Of a DNA stretch of 64,000 nucleotides, positions 58,157 to 64,000 are shown one piece after another. Each line of letters begins with the position of its first letter. Position 1 is the stretch's first letter. The notes beneath the pieces were generated by a model that saw only the letters and a list, made by a program, of their open reading frames with translations, was not told the DNA's origin and did not search any database. The translations under genes and the position numbers were made by a program. Origin of the DNA: Gnetum montanum (Eukaryota > Streptophyta > Gnetopsida > Gnetales > Gnetaceae); the NCBI GenBank assembly GCA_015680685.1, contig MNCI01025456.1:1266720-1330719 (forward strand). The letters are read 5' to 3'.

Positions 58157-58374
58157 CACCGATTAAGTCCCTGTCTGATTGACCAGACCATTCAGGGCAC
58201 CCCGCTTCCGTTTACTCCAGCTCGGCCCTCGCACGGATCTGGGGCTAGGTTGTGTGCCTAGTGACCTCTCTGTGTTCTAACCACTAACATTTTTGGTTGC
58301 TATAGTAACAAGTATTAATGATATACATTTTAGAAAAGAAATTAATTGCAATTAAGTCACAAAAATTCACAACA

Positions 58375-60423
58375 ATGTCTCTCTCACAAGACTATGATAA
58401 TGCAACAACTAGTAAGGTAATTCATTGGAGAACCAATGAATTATACAATGATGAAGATGAAGTTTGGAGTACTCAATCTAATGCAGGGGGCTCCTATGTA
58501 CATAAACAAAGACAACATTGTCCCAATTCATGATTCTATAACCTACCTAGTCACGATGAACCCCTACTGGCCACTAAGAGCCTAATGCATATACAAGAGT
58601 CTATTTGAATATCCCGTAGGCATCATAAGGAAAGCTATCTACCCAGGCTTGATTTAAACAACTTTTCCAAATTCTCAGGAGGCTATGATTTGGATCTACA
58701 ACATCATTTACAAGCCTTCCATGATGCCTGTGTATGGAACAATATTAATAATGGGTGGCAAAAACTTAAGCTCTTTCCTATGACACTTGTTGGCCAAGAA
58801 AAATTATGGTACAAGTCTTTAAAACCAAAATTAATTCGATGTTGGTTGACAATGGTAGAACTATTTAATGAAAGATATAAAACCTATGCAAGAGCATCAG
58901 CCTTGAGGAGACAAATCCAAGAATGGAAATAAGCGTAACATGAACCCTTGGACATGGCCTTAGAAAGATATTATGTAGTGTTTAACAACTACCCAGGCCA
59001 TGGATTCTCAGAGGAAAGGCTAATGTACCACATCATAAATGGGCTCTTTAACGAGACAAGGGAGACCCTAGGGATGTATGCCCCAGGTCAACTATACGAG
59101 CTCCAAACCCACCAATTTTAAGAGCTTATCAAGTGGGTAGCAAAGGAAGAAGGAGAAATGGCTAAATGGGAGTACGTTGAAAAATCTCAATGGGACAAAA
59201 ATCTCAATTTAACAAAGGTCCATAATCATGAAGAGGAGAAATAAACTCATCTCAAGGAGTTGGAACAATCTTTGCGAATACAATAATCACTAGATGAAAT
59301 TGAGGCAAAGATCAATAAGATGACGGAATGGATACATGAAAAATGTGGAGAATATGCCAACACTATTAGAGGTAGAACCATGATGAACCAAGAAGTAGGA
59401 TAGAACACCCTTAGAAAATTGGAAAGAAGGGTTGAAGAGAATAAGAACTCAAATACTAGTTATACGTATCAATGTAACATTTGCCTATACGATCACCCCA
59501 AAGGTCAATGTCCAATCTTGTCACATTTACATGAGCATTGGGGAAGAATGTTACATCCAGAGTTCATACAAAAATACTGTGTTCAATCATAGTGGCAAAG
59601 ATCCCAGTCATGGGGGAGGCCACCCTCAAACTAGGCATACCCTTCATATCATCTGAACCCAAGCATTTATCAGGTTCAACATCCTGTTTCCCCAATCGGG
59701 TTAACATCTTCTATCTCACCACATTGTTATTATTCTCCTAAATACTATTAGCCTGTGTCCTTTCCAACAAGATCACCACCTAATGTTCCTTACACTTCTC
59801 CTTACTCTTAATATTTTCATCCTTCACCTCCTTCTACATCGCCACCAATAGTACTAGAAGGTTTTGCACCACAACACCAACCCACAAACGTTACTTATGT
59901 TGCTACTGTCAACCGTAGTGGGAATCCTTCATAACATCGAAGGTGTACCTTCTTTAGACATGACTATAGAAAGGGACAACACAATTTTGTAACCACTGCA
60001 TCCTCCCACTCAGCATAAGTTCAACACTATGGTGCATCTTTCTCCTTGAACCCAACACCTTGTGTTACCTTATCGAGGCCACCACTCAACACTCCAACAA
60101 CTATGTGACCGAATGAATATAGCCATGTAGGGAGACATATCAATACTTGCATATCATCTTACGGTCATGGGTGCCATAGTGGGTCAACTCCTTATCAATT
60201 AATCACATCTTATAAATTTCCCCACTATGTCAACATTAATCAAGTGTGTGAACCCCAGTTTGGGTACATTCCAACCACCACATGAAAAGGCATCCAATGG
60301 GTTGGATATGACTTGGCCCCAATATTTCCAACATGCATGGATCATAACCTTCCATTTATTAATTCTAGCCATGCTCAATCAATTAGTTATGGGGGATATC
60401 CTCCATTCTAACAAGAAGGATTA
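58375..60423 (+). pseudogene. gag: gag of element A (degenerate, no pol following)
   Basis: The ATG at 58375 (MSLSQDYDN) matches the position of the other family starts. An in-frame ATG 19 codons upstream (58318) is possible. Gag core 58680-59110 (LQHHLQAFHDACVWNNIN, MVELFNERYKTYA). Charged helical region 59110-59450. Zinc knuckle CNICLYDHPKGQCP near 59476-59515. Pro/Ser/Tyr-rich remainder to a TAA at about 60421. Several in-frame stops. The protease DSG block present in C and B is not found. The coding remnant passes into a T-rich noncoding segment. Confidence 0.78.
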
Positions 60424-61739
60424 ATAAATATTTTTCCTTTTCTTTAATTTTACAATTTTTGTTTTTTAGTTTTTCATCTTTTAATTTATTGTTTTATCTT
60501 TTTATCTTTTTATGAGTAATCTCATCTATGAATAAAGCACTCATGTGACTCGTTGGTTGAGGTATTGTTCTTTGCTATCAAGTCTCGAGTGACTAATTAT
60601 TTGGACAGTGAACCCACCATATCCATCCAACCATTCTATTAATAAGAGGTTCTACTCTCAGTACGATGATATTCTTGACCTCATTAAAACTTAAAGTAAT
60701 TTTGTGCTTATTATGGCTAGAGCAAAAAATGATGGACTACGAGGGAATGGTCAGGGTGTGACATCAAGGGAACTTGTGGATTCTGTTTGGTAGCATCTGT
60801 AGGAGTTACCATGCAGCTTGGGTGTATCAAGATCCTTGTAGATCTAACAAAAAATGGAAGTAAGAGTAATAAAGGCACTCAGTTAAGAAAACTAATGCTA
60901 TTCTAGGGGGTTCCACTGGAAAGACATGCACCCATGCTTGAAGGTAGGCGACTTCTCTGGATTAAGCATTCAAAAAGAGAGAGAGAGAGCATGAAGAGTG
61001 TGCCAAAGTGGCCACACAAAAAGAAAAAGAAAAGATCAATCTCAAAGTGCCACAAAGCAATTCTGAATCACTCCTTCCTTGAATGAAATGCCAAGTGATC
61101 ATACACCTTGTTGTCATGGTACTCTTATGGTTGTCCATCATGGGATGAAACAATGCGATGTCACTGATCAGGGAAATGGACTTGGTCTTGATTTTGGAGC
61201 GACAGGTGAATGCCACATTAATCACATCCTACACTCAAGATTCATTGTGCCATGGGTCAGTTTCTCCATGTTTCAATCTTTGCAATCCCTTCTACAATTT
61301 GCCTCATCTTGTTGTTCATGTATGTCTTATGTAGCATTGAATTCATACCTCATCACAGCGGTATCTACATGTGTGTGTTTTGTGGAACTGGTGTGGATTA
61401 CATTTAACCCTTCTAGTGCCTACAAACATTTTAAGGTGTGGTTACATAAGGGCATTATAGGTAGGAACCTGCTTTGGGGAGGATCCACTTGCATAACTTT
61501 TGTAATTTGTACTTGTTGCACACCACCACATCATTTTATAACCTTCGAGTAGTTCATTTCCAAATCTATTCTTTCCTTTATCATCCTTCTAAGTTAAAAT
61601 GTTCTTATATACCATCTCATGTCCTTTTTCCTCATCCCATTCAGGAATGTCATTGTCAGATTTCACCCCATTATACCTTTTGTGCCTTTCGATCTATTTA
61701 ATGTTACCCTACACCTTTTCGATTAACCTCAATTCCTTC
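60424..61739 (+). other. 3' noncoding block between gag and ORF3, element A
   Basis: T-rich TTTTTGTTTTTTAG-type segment (60430-60520), then sequence related to the noncoding block of B, including GGGGAGGATCCAC (61476-61488). A GA-repeat lies at 60977-60988. The open frame at 61079-61552 has no counterpart in the other copies and is not supported. No clear U3-like promoter like that in B is visible. Confidence 0.55.
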
Positions 61740-64000
61740 ATTTGTGGACCTTTCATGGAGTTCGCTCCCAAGGTAGTTAGGGACCAACTCAAAGGGTCCC
61801 CATTATGTTCTATCCTTTCTGAAAGTGGCACCTGGTACTTAGGAGAGACATACCAATTTTGGCACAATAAAGAAGAAGGCACCATAGTTAATATTGGTGG
61901 TGTGTTTGTGGATTTTTTTGCTAAGGCCATTTTAGAGGTGTTGAATCTTCCGAATGCAGGGCTAAAAATTGCTCACTTGTCCACTTGCTCTGATGCTGAT
62001 GCATGAAAAATTTGGTTAAAAAGGATGTACGACAAGGAAGACAAGGTATATGGAGAGTTCACTCTAGAAGAGAGGATCTATTTCAAGATTGGTACTTATC
62101 ACATCTTCCCCATGAAAGGACTGAATAGGATCGCAACGTATGCGGCCAGAGGAAGGGCAATATTGATGGGCAAGGTTAATGCTAACCTCCCCCATCTATA
62201 TCTCACAGAGATTTTGAGGCAATTTGAGGAATGCAAAATAGGGAAGTTTGCATTGCCCTTCCCCTATCTCATCAGGAAGCTGTGCCAGCATGCTAGAATT
62301 CTGGGGTACACCAATGACATCCCTAGAAGAGCCCAAAATGCTTCATTCACCGAATTGCTGAAACCACTAGCCCCAAGGAAAAATGCTAGTGAGGCATTGG
62401 AGTTAAAATAAGAACAGATGGTGGGGTCCACTGAGACTCAAACTATAGGGCCTAGCCAACTCCCAAGAACATGGCCTAGTCAACAATAAGAAGTAGGACC
62501 TAGCATAGGCCAACAAGACCAACTGCTGCCATTGCCGTAGGATTATCAACCATCAATAAGCCATCTCAGGCCCATCGCTGAGATGGTTAGCTGGGGAAGT
62601 CATGATGATATGAGTTTCTTCTAGGTCATTGACGATGTCGTACAATCCATGGTTTCCATAGATCACACACAGGGTGAAGTGTCCATCCAAACAAGAGGGG
62701 GGGAGACACACGAGTCACAACAAATCTTGGGAAATGCTGCATCCTTTCAGGTGCAATTGGAAATAGGTGAAGGTGACATAGTCATGGTCATGTAGCACCA
62801 AGATGTAGCAGGAGCCATAGAAGTGTTCATGAACCATATAAAAGTGTCCTTCAATGTCCTTCTTGTGCCACCAATGGATTTCACAAGAGCACGTGATGCT
62901 CAAACTTTGGCTAGCCCCTTGATGACTCCTGCGGAGCATGAGGATGTTCTCAATTGATTGCTGTAGATAGGACAAGTGATGATGTCCTTGTTTGACATCC
63001 CACAAGATGTCATAGTAATTCAATTAGACCTCATCTTCACCAAGGGGAAGCTGGTCATGGCAAAGATCAGGGCCAAGCATGTAAAGGCAAAGTTGGAAAG
63101 ACTCCAGGAAAGGCTCGTCACCCTAGAAGCTACACAACGGGATCCATCTCAATTCATCCATGTAGACCGGCTATAATCTTTTAGGATAGAGCAACTCACT
63201 AAATTATTGGCAGACAATAAATGAGTGGTAGAGGAGAAAGAGAGGGATGATTGGGATGCTTCCAAGGCACAAGCACATACATATGCGCATGTCAAAGCAC
63301 TCAAGGCCTTGTAAGAAGAGAATATATAGCTTGCCATAGACAATCTTTGGTTGACCATTGTGGAGAAACAAAAGAATGCTCTCAATGAGAATTTTTAGTG
63401 GTTATGAGAATAGTTAGTTAGGGTCAACCAGGACATGAATCGCTTGGCCAAAGAGAATTGAACCCTCTCAATGGAGGAGATATGTGCAATCCATCAAAAG
63501 ATGGCAACTGAAATAAGCGCATGGAAAAATGAGGCTAAGCCACATGAGAGACTAAAGGAGCACTTTAGAGATTAGGTGGAAATGTATAAGCAAGTCAATG
63601 AAAAAGAGATCCATATGGCCAAGGCCCACATTAACACCTTCAGTGCTCAACACGGTGATTGGTGGGTCATATTGGACACCTATGCATTCACCCATCAAGC
63701 AGAGCTCAAAAGCCAAGACTTGTAGATAAAAAATCTTACGGAGTACATGGAATTGGCAAACCTACGGTATGCCAATTTAGCCATGTTAATAGCGGGACAC
63801 CCGAGAATAGAGCTGGAGAAGTAGGTAGCTACCACCTACGCAAAATATGAAATAGAATTTGTGGAGAATAAGAAGACACTATAGAATTTAGAAGTGGTAA
63901 ATTCTGAGTTAAAGGTGATTAAAACTAGGTACTAGGGATAAAAAGATGTCGCGAAAGACTTGGCTTGATGACTTAACAATTACTAGGAGTACAAGGATAA
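61740..64000 (+). pseudogene. ORF3 of element A, partial
   Basis: CGPFMEFAPKVVRDQL and SGTWYLGETYQFWHN align with B's FGPFLEHAPEDVRLQL and SGEWYLGETY. The globular region continues to about 62410 (FPMKGLNRIATYAARGRAILMG). A Gln/Pro-rich, acidic linker follows (62420-62950), then a long coiled coil (63030-64000) containing LANLRYANLAML, identical to B. In-frame stops at several points. The N-terminal 90 or so residues seen in B and element 1 are not recognisable here. Product unknown, same family as the ORF3 of B. Confidence 0.72.

Larger units (their letters stand above)
14052..58304 (+). mobile_element. Element T: giant Tat/Ogre-like Ty3/gypsy element
   Basis: T is bounded by LTRs of about 2.17 kb (14052-16222; 54422-58304 once the inner solo LTR is removed). 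The 5-bp TSD GTAAC is identical at 14047-14051 and 58305-58309. Subtracting nested elements B (25858-46275), D (47481-49557) and the solo LTR (56453-58156) leaves about 20 kb. Internal order: PBS, N-terminal ORF/gag, protease, a long intervening region with an antisense gene, RT, RNase H, a second archaeal-type RNase H, integrase, 3' region. The dual RNase H places it in the Tat clade. The size and the separation of protease from RT recall Ogre. All sense frames are broken. Confidence 0.92.
54422..58304 (+). repeat. 3' LTR of element T, split by a solo LTR
   Basis: 54422-56452 plus 58157-58304 correspond to the 5' LTR (about 2174 bp against 2171). It starts TGAAACACCATAAAA, ends GGTTGCTATA and is followed by the TSD GTAAC. 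The TATA box (CCTATAAATACC) is near 55999-56010, and hairpin modules are kept at four positions. Both LTRs have many point differences, so T is not recent. Confidence 0.9.
58310..64000 (+). mobile_element. Athila-like element A, 3' part (right end outside window)
   Basis: Continues element A after T: leader, gag, 3' noncoding block, ORF3. No protease, RT, RNase H or integrase is recognisable between gag and the noncoding block, so pol has been lost. The 3' LTR is beyond 64000. Confidence 0.82.

Noticed and set aside
56453-58304. A DNA transposon with terminal inverted repeats of about 150 bp
   Set aside because: The left arm is the end of an inverted solo LTR (TG...CA ends, its own TATA box, TSD CATCG/CACCG) and the right arm is the end of T's own LTR, so the inverted repeat is due to nesting.
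61079-61552. 157-codon open frame in element A
   Set aside because: The corresponding noncoding block of B, C and element 1 has no such frame, and the composition is not protein-like.

Overview
This window looks like intergenic heterochromatin of a plant with a large genome, probably a seed plant; the species cannot be told from the sequence. I see no ordinary host gene, rRNA or tRNA gene, or CRISPR array. Nearly all 64 kb is LTR retrotransposons of the Ty3/gypsy non-chromovirus (Athila/Tat) branch. The support is the LTR ends, primer-binding sites (PBS), target-site duplications (TSDs), gag, protease, RT, RNase H and integrase homology, and the dual RNase H that marks Tat.

Removing insertions one at a time gives this layout. 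(1) 1-10445, minus strand: old Athila-like element 1, cut by the left edge, with ORF3, pol, gag-pro, PBS and 5' LTR. (2) 10446-12137: AT-rich spacer. (3) 12138-12891: plus-strand solo LTR of the Athila-like family. (4) 13153-14051 and 58305-64000: Athila-like element A, plus strand, split just after its PBS and running off the right edge. (5) 14052-58304: a giant Tat (Ogre-sized) element T inside A, with a perfect TSD (GTAAC at 14047-14051 and 58305-58309). Without its own insertions T is about 20 kb. Inside T lie (6) Athila-like element B, 25858-46275, plus strand; (7) the internally deleted element D, 47481-49557, minus strand; and (8) a minus-strand Tat-like solo LTR, 56453-58156, in T's 3' LTR. 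Inside B's ORF3 lies (9) element C, 35487-42699, minus strand, with a perfect CCAAT TSD and the only long intact ORF here (1114-aa Gag-Pro). C's left LTR holds an assembly gap with a suspicious inverted patch beside it.

Three kinds of transcription unit are layered. LTR promoters (TATAAATA boxes) would drive gag-pol. In elements 1 and B a second, U3-like internal promoter, followed by a 5'-UTR intron, precedes ORF3, which encodes a globular domain plus a coiled coil. In T, a multi-exon gene lies antisense between protease and RT, with its own TATA box, plant-sized GT-AG introns and a phase-consistent last junction. B inserted about 16 bp downstream of that TATA box.

The Athila-like family also shows repeated loss of pol: C keeps gag-pro only, A keeps gag plus ORF3, and D keeps almost nothing. 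T carries two unusual repeat systems: hairpin-forming GCTACGCT/AGCGTAGC modules in its LTRs and introns, and degenerate arrays around GACCTTAAACTAGCA on both sides of pol. Reading frames of all elements except C are broken by stops and frameshifts.
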